Below the pieces are notes generated by a model that was not told the DNA's origin, did no database searches, and worked only from the letters and a program-made list of their open reading frames with translations. 64,000 nucleotides of DNA from NCBI RefSeq assembly GCF_014395785.1, contig NZ_CP060713.1, positions 1,454,501 to 1,518,500 on the forward strand. Direction: 5' to 3'. The position numbers and the translations under genes were made by a program. The DNA comes from Nocardioides mesophilus (GTDB lineage: Bacteria; Actinomycetota; Actinomycetes; Propionibacteriales; Nocardioidaceae). Position 1 is the first letter of the stretch. Every line of letters starts with the position of its first letter. Below are positions 9,063-17,012 of this stretch, piece by piece.

Positions 9063-10007
9063 TCAGCCCCAGGCGCTGCGGTCGCCCGCAGCCGGAGGCT
9101 CCACCCGCGGCCGCAGCCGGGCGTTCGGCAGCGGGGGCGCCGGCAGGCGCTGGGTGTGCCCGGCGTACCCGCGGACCTCGCCGAAACGGTCCGAGCCCTG
9201 CTCCCACGCCTCCCGCGCCGCCACGATGTCCTCGTGGGTGCGGCCGACGAAGTTCCACCACATCACGATCTCCTCGCCGAACGGCGTGCCGCCCAGCAGC
9301 AGCACCCGGGCCGGCTCGTCGGTGTCGTTGACCAGCCCGGCGCGATCGGTGCCGGGGGCGAGGTAGCCCAGCTCCGCTCTCTTCAGCTGGGTGCCGGCCA
9401 GGGTGACCGGCCCCAGGTCGACCAGCACGCCGTGCTCGAAGGACGGGTCGAGCTCCAGCGGCACCTCCGCCCCGGGAGCCAGCACCAGCTCGACGCCGAG
9501 CAGCGGTGAGTACGTCGGGACCGGGGAGGCGGTCCCGGCGAAGGAGCCGACGAACACCCGGGCCACCGCGCCGTCGAGCTCAACCGGCTCGGGGGCGTGG
9601 TGGGCGAAGTCGCGGGGCACGTGCCGGGCCGCGTCGGGGAGCGCGACCCACAGCTGCACGCCGTGCAGCACCTCGGTGCCGGGCGGGGAGACCTCCGAGT
9701 GGGCGACCCCGTGCCCACCGGTCATCAGGTTGACCTCGCCCGGGCGCACCACCGCGTGCACGCCGAGGCTGTCGCGGTGCTCGATCTCGCCCTCGAACAG
9801 CCAGCTCACCGTCTGCAGGCCGGTGTGCGGGTGCGGCGGCACGTCCATGCCGCCGGTGCCGGCGACATCGTCGGGACCGTAGTGGTCCACGAAGCACCAG
9901 GCCCCGATCAGGGAGCGCCGCCGCTGCGGCAGCGTGCGCCGCACGGTCATCGCGCGCGGACCCCCCAGCGGCACCTCGCGGGCGGTCACGACCTCTACCT
10001 CAGTCAT
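9063..10007 (-). CDS. Pirin family protein
   Basis: Bicupin of the pirin family, 314 residues from MTEVEVVTAREVPLGGPRA. The N-terminal cupin holds the metal-binding residues (PPHPHTGLQTVSW, then GHGVAHSEVSPPG), typical of pirins with quercetin 2,3-dioxygenase-type activity; the C-terminal cupin ends with IVMWWNFVGRTHEDI, a pirin hallmark. An in-frame start 3 codons upstream (10016) exists, but MTEVEVV has the better family fit. Cellular role is unclear in bacteria: redox-sensitive regulation and flavonol dioxygenase activity have both been reported for the family. It is convergent with the MDMPI-like gene. Confidence 0.9.
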   Translation of the reverse strand: MTEVEVVTAREVPLGGPRAMTVRRTLPQRRRSLIGAWCFVDHYGPDDVAGTGGMDVPPHPHTGLQTVSWLFEGEIEHRDSLGVHAVVRPGEVNLMTGGHGVAHSEVSPPGTEVLHGVQLWVALPDAARHVPRDFAHHAPEPVELDGAVARVFVGSFAGTASPVPTYSPLLGVELVLAPGAEVPLELDPSFEHGVLVDLGPVTLAGTQLKRAELGYLAPGTDRAGLVNDTDEPARVLLLGGTPFGEEIVMWWNFVGRTHEDIVAAREAWEQGSDRFGEVRGYAGHTQRLPAPPLPNARLRPRVEPPAAGDRSAWG

Positions 10008-10035
10008 GCCTCCCACTGTGACAGAGGCGCGTGGC

Positions 10036-11037
10036 TCAGAGGCCGGGCTCGTCCGGGGTGGCCAGGGTGAGCACGGCCTCCCGCACGAAGGACTCGGTCT
10101 CCAGCTCGGCCTCCAGCTCGCGCAGCCGGTAGGCCACCTGGGACTCCAGCTGCTCCCCGTCGAGGTCGACGCTGGCGATCAGGAGCGTCTTGCGTGGGCC
10201 GACGAACTCCATCCGCAGGTAGGCCACCCGCTGCACGCCGGGCAGCTCCTTGAGCCGCGCGATGGTCAGCCGGCGCAGCTCCGGGTCGCTCTCCTGGCCG
10301 GTGATGAAGCGGCGGTTCTGGTTGATCAGCACCACGGCCACCACCCCGAGGAGGATGCCGACCAGGATCGAGCCGATCGCGTCGTACACCGCGTTGCCGG
10401 TCAGCTGGTGCAGGAAGACACCGAGACCCGCGATCACCAGGCCGACCAGGGCCGCGGAGTCCTCGGCGAAGACGGCGCGCAGCGTCGGGTCGGAGGTCCG
10501 CAGCGCGTGGTCCAGCACGTCCCGGTCGAGGTTCTTGGCCTCCTTGCGGGTCTGCCGGTAGGCCTGCGTGAACGACGCGCCCTCGAAGACGAAGGCGATC
10601 GCCAGCACGACGTACGCCCAGGTGTAGGAGGCCTCCTCCTCCGAGGAGGCGCCCAGCGTCGAGATGCCGTGCCAGATCGAGACCACCGCGCCGGCGGTGA
10701 ACAGCCCGAAGGCCGCCATCAACGACCAGACGTAGGCCTCGCGGCCGTAGCCGAGCGGATGGGCCGGGTCCGGGTCGCGCCGGGACCGCTTGTCGGCGAT
10801 GAACAGCAGGATCTGGTTGCCGGTGTCGGCCCAGGAGTGCGCCGCCTCGGCGAGCATGGACGCCGACCCCGACATCAGCGCGACGACCGTCTTGCCGATC
10901 GCGATCGCCAGGTTGGCGAAGAAGGCGATGATGACGGTGGTGGTGGTCTCGCCGCCGCCGCTCTCCTCCTTCCGGCCCGTGGTCTTGCTCCTGGTGCCCC
11001 CGGAATCCTGCTCCGCTGCTGTCGCCTGCTCGCTCAT
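10036..11037 (-). CDS. Cation diffusion facilitator (CDF) metal transporter
   Basis: Metal cation/proton antiporter, 333 residues. Six hydrophobic segments are visible, with the metal-site motif AEAAHSWADTGNQ in the second helix and an EDSAAL pair (rather than HxxxD) in the fifth, which resembles the ZnT9-like branch. A cytoplasmic C-terminal domain follows (LRRLTIARLKELPGVQRVAY). The start at 11037 is preceded by AGGAG at 11043-11047 on the minus strand. It diverges from the carboxylate-amine ligase gene. The metal is probably zinc, iron or manganese; this cannot be resolved from sequence. Confidence 0.88.
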   Translation of the reverse strand: MSEQATAAEQDSGGTRSKTTGRKEESGGGETTTTVIIAFFANLAIAIGKTVVALMSGSASMLAEAAHSWADTGNQILLFIADKRSRRDPDPAHPLGYGREAYVWSLMAAFGLFTAGAVVSIWHGISTLGASSEEEASYTWAYVVLAIAFVFEGASFTQAYRQTRKEAKNLDRDVLDHALRTSDPTLRAVFAEDSAALVGLVIAGLGVFLHQLTGNAVYDAIGSILVGILLGVVAVVLINQNRRFITGQESDPELRRLTIARLKELPGVQRVAYLRMEFVGPRKTLLIASVDLDGEQLESQVAYRLRELEAELETESFVREAVLTLATPDEPGL

Positions 11038-11189
11038 CGCTCTCCTCGGCTCGTGCCCCTGGAGACTGGTGCCCGTTCGGGCGATTGCGAAACCGCAATA
11101 CTGGGAGCGACCAAAGAACGGGCGTCTCCGGGTCTGCGCTCGTGAACGCCGACTTTCCCGCGACGCGACCGCAGTGGTGTCATGGAGGG

Positions 11190-12320
11190 GTGCCCGTCGA
11201 GTTCCGCAGCTCCCCGCAGCCCACCGTCGGCGTCGAGTGGGAGTTCGCACTGGTCGACCAGGTCACCCGCGACCTGTCCAACTGCGCCTCCGAGGTGTTC
11301 GACGCGGTGCATGCCTCCGCCGGCTCGCTGATCGACGAGTCGAAGCTGCACAAGGAGCTGCTGCGCAACACCGTCGAGATCGTCACCGGCATCTGCGAGA
11401 CGGTCCCCGAGGCGGTGGCCGACCTTGCCGGGACCACGCGCGTCGTACGCCGGACCGCGAGCGAGCTCGGCGCCGACCTCTACTCCGCCGGCACCCACCC
11501 GTTCGCCGAGTGGTCCCAGCAGCTGCTCACCCCCGGCGAGCGCTACGAGGAGCTGATCTCGCGGACCCAGTGGTGGGGTCGGCAGATGCTGATCTGGGGA
11601 CTGCACATCCACGTCGGCATCCGCCGTCGCGAGCACGTGCTGCCGATCGTGAGCAGCCTGCTCAACTACTTCCCGCACCTGCAGGCGCTCAGCGCGTCCT
11701 CGCCGATGTGGAGCGGCACGGACACCGGCTACGCCAGCAACCGGGCGATGATGTTCCAGCAGCTGCCGACCGCGGGGCTGCCCTTCCAGTTCCAGACCTG
11801 GGAGGAGTACGAGCACTTCGTCGACGACCAGTTCACCACCGGCGTCATCGAGCACCTCAACGACCTCCGTTGGGACGTGCGCCCCTCCCCCGCGCTCGGC
11901 ACCGTCGAGGTCCGCATCTGCGACGGGGTCTCGAACCTGCGTGAGCTCGGCGCCCTCACCGCCCTCACCCAGTGCCTGGTCGTCGACCTGGACCGGCGCC
12001 TGGAGGCAGGCGAGGAGCTGCCGACGCTGCCGCCGTGGCACGTGCAGGAGAACAAGTGGCGCGCCGCGCGCTACGGGCTGGACGCCGAGATCATCCTCGA
12101 CTCCCGCAACCGCGAGCGTCCGGTCACCGAGGACCTCGACGAGCTGCTGGACCGACTCGCTCCGCTGGCCGACGAGCTCGGCTGCGCGCAGGAGCTGGCG
12201 GGGGTCGTGGACATCACCAAGCTCGGCGCCTCCTACCAGCGGCAGCGGCAGGTGGCCGCCGACACCGGCGGCGACCTCGTCGCGGTCGTCGACTCGGTGG
12301 TCGCCGAGCTCGAGCCGTGA
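11190..12320 (+). CDS. Carboxylate-amine ligase / glutamate-cysteine ligase (YbdK/EgtA type)
   Basis: ATP-dependent GCS2-family ligase, 376 residues. The N-terminal PTVGVEWEFALVD holds the ATP/Mg glutamates; GLHIHVGIRRREHVLPIVSS, NRAMMFQQLPTAGLPFQFQT and TVEVRICDGVSNLRELGALT are the family blocks. In actinobacteria such enzymes make gamma-glutamylcysteine (for example EgtA for ergothioneine) or form other amide bonds; no ergothioneine genes are adjacent, so the product is open. The GTG at 11190 fits the family length but has GGAGG only 1 bp upstream; the in-frame GTG at 11142 is an alternative. Confidence 0.87.
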   Translation: MPVEFRSSPQPTVGVEWEFALVDQVTRDLSNCASEVFDAVHASAGSLIDESKLHKELLRNTVEIVTGICETVPEAVADLAGTTRVVRRTASELGADLYSAGTHPFAEWSQQLLTPGERYEELISRTQWWGRQMLIWGLHIHVGIRRREHVLPIVSSLLNYFPHLQALSASSPMWSGTDTGYASNRAMMFQQLPTAGLPFQFQTWEEYEHFVDDQFTTGVIEHLNDLRWDVRPSPALGTVEVRICDGVSNLRELGALTALTQCLVVDLDRRLEAGEELPTLPPWHVQENKWRAARYGLDAEIILDSRNRERPVTEDLDELLDRLAPLADELGCAQELAGVVDITKLGASYQRQRQVAADTGGDLVAVVDSVVAELEP

Positions 12321-12329
12321 GCGCTGGGC

Positions 12330-13088
12330 TCAGCCGGCGAGGCAACGCCGGAACAGGTCGCTGAGCCGCTCCCAGTGCCGCTCGGTGGCGGCGGGGTCGT
12401 AGGCCGCGGTGTCGGCCATCGTGAACCCGTGCTGGGCGCCCTCGTAGAGCTCGGCGCGGTGGTCGACCCCGGCGTCGGCGAGCGTCTTGGCGACCAGCTG
12501 CTGCTGCTCGGGCGGCATGGAGCCGTCGTGGTCGGCGTGCCCGACGTACACCTCGCCGGCGATCCGGCCGAACGAGCGGTGCGGGCTGTCCGGGGCGTCC
12601 GTCGCCAGCCGGCCGCCGTGGAAGCTGGCCGCGGCCGCCACCCGGTCCGGTGCCTCCGCCGCGGTGCGCAGCGCCAGCGCGCCTCCCATGCAGTAGCCGA
12701 CGGTGCCGACCGGCCCGTCGCTGACCCGCTCGTCAGCCTCAAGCGCCGCGAGGTAGGCCCGGGCGTCGCGCATCGCCAGGTCCGGGGTCAGTGCCGCCAT
12801 CAGCGGCCCGAGCTGCTCGAACATCGCGTGCCGGCCCTCGGGGCTCGTCAGGTCGCCGAGCTCGACCACCGGCGCCCGGCCGCTGCGGTAGAAGACGTTC
12901 GGCGCCAGGACGACGTACCCCTCGCCGGCCAGCCGGGCCGCCATCTCCTCGATCCGGGGGCGCAGCCCGAAGGCGTCCATGTAGAGCAGCACCCCGGGAT
13001 GCGGGCCGCCGTCGGTGGGAGCGGCCAGCAGGGCGTCCGCCGCGCCGTCGGGGGTGGGGACCTCGATAGTTGTAGTGACCACGCTCAT
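12330..13088 (-). CDS. Dienelactone hydrolase family protein
   Basis: Alpha/beta-hydrolase of 252 residues starting MSVVTTTIEVPTPDG. The nucleophile elbow is GTVGYCMGGALAL with Cys in place of Ser, as in carboxymethylenebutenolidase; the acid Asp (VGHADHDGSMPP) and catalytic His (EGAQHGFTM) follow. The family opens dienelactones in chlorocatechol catabolism, but no such pathway is next to it, so a general esterase role is equally possible. It converges with the ligase gene (9 bp) and diverges from the aldo/keto reductase. Confidence 0.9.
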   Translation of the reverse strand: MSVVTTTIEVPTPDGAADALLAAPTDGGPHPGVLLYMDAFGLRPRIEEMAARLAGEGYVVLAPNVFYRSGRAPVVELGDLTSPEGRHAMFEQLGPLMAALTPDLAMRDARAYLAALEADERVSDGPVGTVGYCMGGALALRTAAEAPDRVAAAASFHGGRLATDAPDSPHRSFGRIAGEVYVGHADHDGSMPPEQQQLVAKTLADAGVDHRAELYEGAQHGFTMADTAAYDPAATERHWERLSDLFRRCLAG

Positions 13089-13160
13089 GTCGCCCAGTGT
13101 GTCAGGTGCCCGAGCGGGGCTCCCGGGACCGCCTCGCGAGCCGCTTCCTATGGTGGACCC

Positions 13161-14012
13161 ATGCGAACCAGACGAATCGGCGACCGGCACGTCAGCGCGA
13201 TCGGGCTCGGCGCGATGCCGATGTCGGTGCGGGAGCACAACGACGAGGAGCGGGCGCTGGCGACGGTACGCCGCGCGCTCGACCTCGGCGTCACGCTCAT
13301 CGACACCGCCGACGCCTACTCCCCCGACGAGGCCACGTTCGGCCACAACGAGGAGCTGATCGCGAAGGCGCTGGCGGCGTACGGCGTCGGCCCCGACGAC
13401 GTCCTGGTCGCTACCAAGGGCGGCCACACCCGCCGCGGCACCGAGTGGGAGCTCGACGGCCGGCCGGAGTACCTGCGCGAGGCCTGTCTGGCCTCGATGA
13501 AGCGGCTCGGGGTCGACCGGATCGGGCTGTTCCAGCACCACCGGCCGGACCCCGAGTTGCCCTACGAGGACACGATCGGTGGCCTCGCGGCGCTGCTCGA
13601 GGAGGGGCTGATCGAGGCCGCCGGGATCTCCAACGCCGACCCCGGGCAGATCCGACTCGCGCACGGCATCCTCGGCGACGGCCTGGTCGCCGTGCAGAAC
13701 CAGTTCTCGCCGGCGTTCCGCAGCTCGCAGCCGGAGATCGACCTGTGTGCCGAGCTCGGCCTGGCCTTCCTGGCCTGGAGCCCGCTCGGCGGGATGTCCG
13801 ACGCCGCGGCGCTGGGCAGCAAGTGGGAGGCCTTCGACGAGGTGGCGCGCAAGCACGGCGTCAGCCCGCAGCAGGTCTGCCTGGCCTGGGAGCTGTCGCT
13901 GTCGGAGGCGGTCGTGCCGATCCCCGGCGCGAGCCGACCGGAGAGCATCAGCGACTCGGTGGCGGCGGTCGACCTCGAGCTGGACGCGGAGGACCTCGCC
14001 GCGCTCTCCTGA
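13161..14012 (+). CDS. Aldo/keto reductase
   Basis: NADPH-dependent carbonyl reductase with a TIM barrel, 283 residues. The catalytic tetrad is present: D48 and Y53 in LIDTADAYS, K86 in VATKGG, H126 in GLFQHH. The C-terminal cofactor motif VPIPGASRPESISDSVAAVD binds the adenine/phosphate. It resembles the AKR13-like group acting on small aldehydes and ketones. It stands alone, followed by an 11-bp perfect hairpin at 14207-14244. Substrate unknown. Confidence 0.93.
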   Translation: MRTRRIGDRHVSAIGLGAMPMSVREHNDEERALATVRRALDLGVTLIDTADAYSPDEATFGHNEELIAKALAAYGVGPDDVLVATKGGHTRRGTEWELDGRPEYLREACLASMKRLGVDRIGLFQHHRPDPELPYEDTIGGLAALLEEGLIEAAGISNADPGQIRLAHGILGDGLVAVQNQFSPAFRSSQPEIDLCAELGLAFLAWSPLGGMSDAAALGSKWEAFDEVARKHGVSPQQVCLAWELSLSEAVVPIPGASRPESISDSVAAVDLELDAEDLAALS

Positions 14013-14311
14013 GTCCGCTCACCGCGGCTCGCGGGCGGCGCCGGTCCAGACCGCGCGCCAGGTCAGACCCCCCGAAGCGGACGAAGGGCCGGCCGGTGCC
14101 GGCGTCCGGCGCGACCTCAAGCATGCCGGCGCGCCGTTCGGGGCACAGCACCATCGTGCTGTCGCGGCGATACCGGGGGCATCCGCGGCAGGGGGACGCA
14201 CACGCGGCCCCCGCCCGTTCGGCTTCGTGCCGGCGGGCGGGGGCTCTGCCGTGCTGGTGCCGGGGGCTCGGCGCCGCGGGCTGAGCGCATCCGGGCTCAG
14301 CGCATCCGGGC
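14013..14311. other. Intergenic region between convergent genes
   Basis: About 300 bp between the aldo/keto reductase and the spermidine-synthase-like gene. Apart from the hairpin at 14207-14244 and the start of the 15-bp tandem repeat, I see nothing firm. A minus-strand frame with MVLCPERRAGMLEVAPDAGT is present but has no supported start or ribosome-binding site. Confidence 0.4.
14207..14244. terminator. GC-rich stem-loop between convergent genes
   Basis: GCCCCCGCCCG at 14207-14217 pairs perfectly with CGGGCGGGGGC at 14234-14244 across a 16-nt loop. No U-run follows, as is common in actinobacteria. Its position between convergent genes fits a bidirectional terminator. Confidence 0.6.
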
Positions 14312-14322
14312 TCAGCGCCTCC
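14278..14322. repeat. Three tandem 15-bp repeats
   Basis: GGGCTSAGCGCMTCC is repeated three times (14278-14292, 14293-14307, 14308-14322), differing at two positions. The third copy overlaps the 3' end and TGA stop of the spermidine-synthase-like gene, so the array may have grown by duplication of that stop region. Confidence 0.75.
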
Positions 14323-15049
14323 GGGCGAGGTAGACGGTGTTCGTCGACTCCCCGCCGGTGTACCTGTTCGCGAAGGCCACGACCTCGCCGGCCACGTCGA
14401 CGTACACCTGGCGGAGCAGGTCGAGGAACGCCTCGTCCGGCGGGTCGTCGGACCAGATCCCGAGCACGCCGCCGGGCAGCAGGTGGGCTTCCATCGCACT
14501 CAGCCCCTCGACGGTGTAGAAGTCCCGGTGGCTCTCGTTGAGCAGGTGGTGCGGGGTGTGGTCGATGTCGAGGAGTACGGCGTCGTACCCGGCGCCCGAC
14601 AGCGCGGGCGCGCCCACCGCGTCGGTGGTCTGCCGGCCCGCCACCGCGGCGAAGAAGTCGGCGTGGACGAGGGCCAGCCGGGGGTCCGCGACCAGGCCCG
14701 CGGACGCCGGCAGCAGCTCGCGCCGGTGCCAGTCGATCACCTGCTCCACCGCGTCGAGCACGGTCACCGCACCCACCCGCTCGTCCTCGAGGGCGGCCTG
14801 CGCGGTGTAGCCGAGGCCGAGGCCGCCGACCAGCACCTGCCAGCCCCGCTCGGGTGGCTCCGCGAGCCGGGCGAGGACCAGCCGGGCCAGCTCCTCCTCG
14901 GCGACGGTGAAGGCGCTCGACATCAGGAACTCCTCGCCGAGCTTCACCTCGAAGACGTCGGCCTCGAGCACCGCGTCGAAGCGGCGGCGCAGCGTCACCG
15001 GCCCCATCGGGGTCTCCTGGTGGTCGAGCTCCTCGAAGCGGCGGCTCAT
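14312..15049 (-). CDS. Spermidine synthase-like SAM-fold protein
   Basis: 245 residues with the class I methyltransferase/polyamine-synthase fold. The nucleotide-binding motif is VLVGGLGLGYTAQAAL, motif II TVLDAVEQVIDWHRRELL, and the motif corresponding to post I is AVLLDIDHTPHHLLNESH. The catalytic Asp region of true spermidine synthases (D-x-x-D around the gatekeeper) is changed, so the protein may be a fused-loss homologue that does not make spermidine, as is frequent in actinobacteria. The ATG at 15049 was chosen because upstream residues come from the low-complexity repeat region. Downstream neighbours are convergent; upstream lies palindrome cluster A. Confidence 0.75.
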   Translation of the reverse strand: MSRRFEELDHQETPMGPVTLRRRFDAVLEADVFEVKLGEEFLMSSAFTVAEEELARLVLARLAEPPERGWQVLVGGLGLGYTAQAALEDERVGAVTVLDAVEQVIDWHRRELLPASAGLVADPRLALVHADFFAAVAGRQTTDAVGAPALSGAGYDAVLLDIDHTPHHLLNESHRDFYTVEGLSAMEAHLLPGGVLGIWSDDPPDEAFLDLLRQVYVDVAGEVVAFANRYTGGESTNTVYLARRR

Positions 15050-15140
15050 GCGGGTCTCGGGGGACGGCGGCTCGGCATGGGTGCAGGCTACCGAGCGCCG
15101 GGGTTGGCGGTCGGTAGCCGGAGGCGGTGGTGCGCTCGGT

Positions 15141-15207
15141 GCTGCCGGTGCGGGCCGGTGCCGCCGGTGCGGGCCGGTGCGGCCGGCCGGTACGGGCCGG
15201 TGCCGCC
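15141..15207. repeat. GC-rich tandem repeat next to palindrome cluster A
   Basis: A run of imperfect repeats of GCCGGTGCGGGCCGGTGC covers about 67 bp and ends exactly where the first 31-bp palindrome begins at 15208. It is low-complexity and not coding on either strand. Confidence 0.6.
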
Positions 15208-15618
15208 GCAACGAGCGGTCACCGTGCGCGCTCGCTGCACACTGCACGGGCGCTGGCTGGGTGCCCCGCTGCGCAACCAGCGGTCACCGTGCGCGCTCGT
15301 TGCTGATTCCCCGCCCGAAAACAGCAACCAGCGGTCACCGTGCGCGCTCGCTGCAAACTCCACGGGCGCTGTCGGGGTGCGCACCGCGCCGGAGCCCCCG
15401 CTGCGCGACCAGCGGTCACCGTGCGCGCTCGTTGCTGTTTTCCCGCTCGAAAACAGCAACCAGCAGTCACCGTGCGCGCTCGCTGCAAACTCCACGGGCG
15501 CTGTCGGGGTGCGCACCGCGCCGGAGCCCCCGCTGCGCAACGAGCGGTCACCGTGCGCGCTCGTTGCTGATTCCCCGCCCGAAGACAGCAACCAGCGGTC
15601 ACCGCGCGCGCTCGTTGC
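15208..15618. repeat. Palindromic repeat cluster A (seven 31-bp copies in 132-bp higher-order units)
   Basis: Seven copies of a 31-bp element start at 15208, 15273, 15324, 15405, 15456, 15537 and 15588. Each has a left arm GCAACSAGCG, an 11-nt centre GTCACCGTGCG and a right arm CGCTCGYTGC; the copy at 15537 is a perfect 10-bp inverted repeat, the others have one or two mismatches. Pairs of copies repeat with an exact 132-bp period (15273, 15405, 15537), including the spacers. Between 15405 and 15486 the spacer adds a second palindrome (TGCTGTTTTC/GAAAACAGCA). All copies have the same orientation. This resembles REP/BIME-type extragenic palindromes and not CRISPR, because spacers are themselves repeated. 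The rest of the gap 15050-15653 has no gene. Confidence 0.9.
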
Positions 15619-15653
15619 AGACTGCGCTGTCGGGGTGCAGCCCTGGTCGGCGC

Positions 15654-16592
15654 TCAGTAGATGACGGGGAAATGCGGCCGCCAGGCTTCCGACAGGTCCC
15701 CCGGCGCCACGCGGAACCCCCGCTCCCGGAGCGCCTTGACCACCCGCTCGATCGTCACGTCGGGGCGGCGGTAGATGCCGCGGGAGAACACGGGGACGCG
15801 GAGCCAGTTCGCATCGTCCATCCACTCGTCGCGCGTGACGTCGTGGTCCCACTGGTCGAGGTCGTCGCGGTGCTGCCGGCCGTCGTACTCGACGGCGATC
15901 TTGAGCTCCGGCCAGGCGAGGTCGAAGCGGTACCGCAGCCGACCGTCCTCGAAGAACAGCTTCACGTTGACCTTCGGCTCCGGGAGTCCCGACAGGACCA
16001 GCAGCATGCGCAGCCGGGTCTCCATCGGGGAGTCGACCCCGCGACGGACGTAGCCGGCTGCCGTCCGGGCAGCGGCGTCGCCATGAAGGCGGCAGTAGTC
16101 CACCAGCTGCTCAGTCGTCAGCAACTTCCTGCGCACCAGGTCGTCACCGACCGCGACGAGGTCGACCAGGGTGAGCAGTCCGGAGAGCTCGACGAAGACC
16201 TGCGCCGGAGCCGACACGGGCAGCCCGCGGAAGCGCACCACCGGCGTGCTGGCCGCCACGACGTGGTTGCGGATGTCCTCTCGGCGTCGGCGGTCGGCGG
16301 CCCGGCACACGCTCACGTGCTCCTGGGCCAAGCCCGCCGGCAGCGGCACGCCGTACACCCGGGCGGCGCTGGCGTGGCTGGCATAGGCCCGCGGCGGGTG
16401 CACCAGCAGCGCGGCGACCACCATGTGCACAGGGTCCGGCGCCACGTCGGCGCGCAGGTAGACCCCGAGCATCAGCCGGCGGAAGCGGCGGCCGCGCAAC
16501 GTCGAGGGTGGGATACCGGCCCGGACCCCCGCCGCGAAGAGGAACGGGCGACGCTCGTCGAAGGGGTTGGTCCAAGGCGGGTGCGCGCTCAT
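15654..16592 (-). CDS. DUF559 (Vsr-fold) endonuclease-like protein with AbiEi-like N-terminus
   Basis: 312 residues. The N-terminal third (FLFAAGVRAGIPPSTLRGRR, then LMLGVYLRAD and ASHASAARVYGVPLP) resembles the winged-helix/AbiEi-type regulatory domain common in actinobacteria. The C-terminal 110 residues form a DUF559 domain of the Vsr/PD-(D/E)xK nuclease fold: RFDLAWPELKIAVEYDGRQH carries the Asp, ExK-like and EYDG-x-x-H core, followed by VTRDEWMDDANWLRVPVFSR. Start uncertain: ATG at 16592 has GGGGAG touching it; ATG at 16604 adds 4 residues. The gene lies between palindrome clusters A and B, suggesting a REP-associated role, though such genes also occur as scattered orphans. Activity unproven. 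Confidence 0.8.
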   Translation of the reverse strand: MSAHPPWTNPFDERRPFLFAAGVRAGIPPSTLRGRRFRRLMLGVYLRADVAPDPVHMVVAALLVHPPRAYASHASAARVYGVPLPAGLAQEHVSVCRAADRRRREDIRNHVVAASTPVVRFRGLPVSAPAQVFVELSGLLTLVDLVAVGDDLVRRKLLTTEQLVDYCRLHGDAAARTAAGYVRRGVDSPMETRLRMLLVLSGLPEPKVNVKLFFEDGRLRYRFDLAWPELKIAVEYDGRQHRDDLDQWDHDVTRDEWMDDANWLRVPVFSRGIYRRPDVTIERVVKALRERGFRVAPGDLSEAWRPHFPVIY

Positions 16593-16684
16593 CTCCCCGA
16601 GCATGCCGGGGATCGCGATCCGACGTCTGGCGTCATCCACAGGCCTGTTGCGCACGGCGAGCAGCGCGCCGACAGCGGGTTTCA

Positions 16685-16970
16685 GCCACCAGCGGTCACC
16701 GTGAGCGCTCGTTGCGCCCGGCGGCCCTGTAATCAGCATCGAGCGGTCACGGTGCGCCCTCGTTGCGCCCGACGGTACGGAGCACGGGAGCGCGGGCGGG
16801 CGCCTTGCGCGCTCGTTGCACGCGGCGGACGGGCCTCAGCAACGAGTAGTCACGGTGCGCGCTCGTTGCACGCGGCGGACGGGCCTCAGCAACGAGCGGT
16901 CGCCGTGCGCGCTCGTTGCGCCCGACGGCCCGCAAAACAGCAATCAGCGGTCACGGTGCGCCCCCGGTGC
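16685..16970. repeat. Palindromic repeat cluster B (five copies plus one degenerate)
   Basis: The same 31-bp element as cluster A occurs at 16685, 16736, 16839, 16889 and 16940, with a degenerate copy at 16789-16819 that keeps only the right arm GCGCTCGTTGC. Copies at 16789, 16839 and 16889 are spaced exactly 50 bp, with the shared spacer ACGCGGCGGACGGGCCTCA after the first two. The copy at 16889 has perfect arms around a variant centre. Orientation is the same as in cluster A. The cluster fills most of the gap 16593-17012 upstream of the DUF559 gene; no gene is seen in that gap. Confidence 0.9.
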
Positions 16971-17012
16971 GGGCGGTACGGCGGTGCGCAGAACGCGCAG
17001 GGCCGCCGCCGC

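Noticed and set aside
15208-16970. CRISPR array
   Set aside because: Repeats are about 31 bp and regularly placed, but the spacers are themselves repeated, their length alternates, the repeats are dispersed in three places and no cas genes are near.
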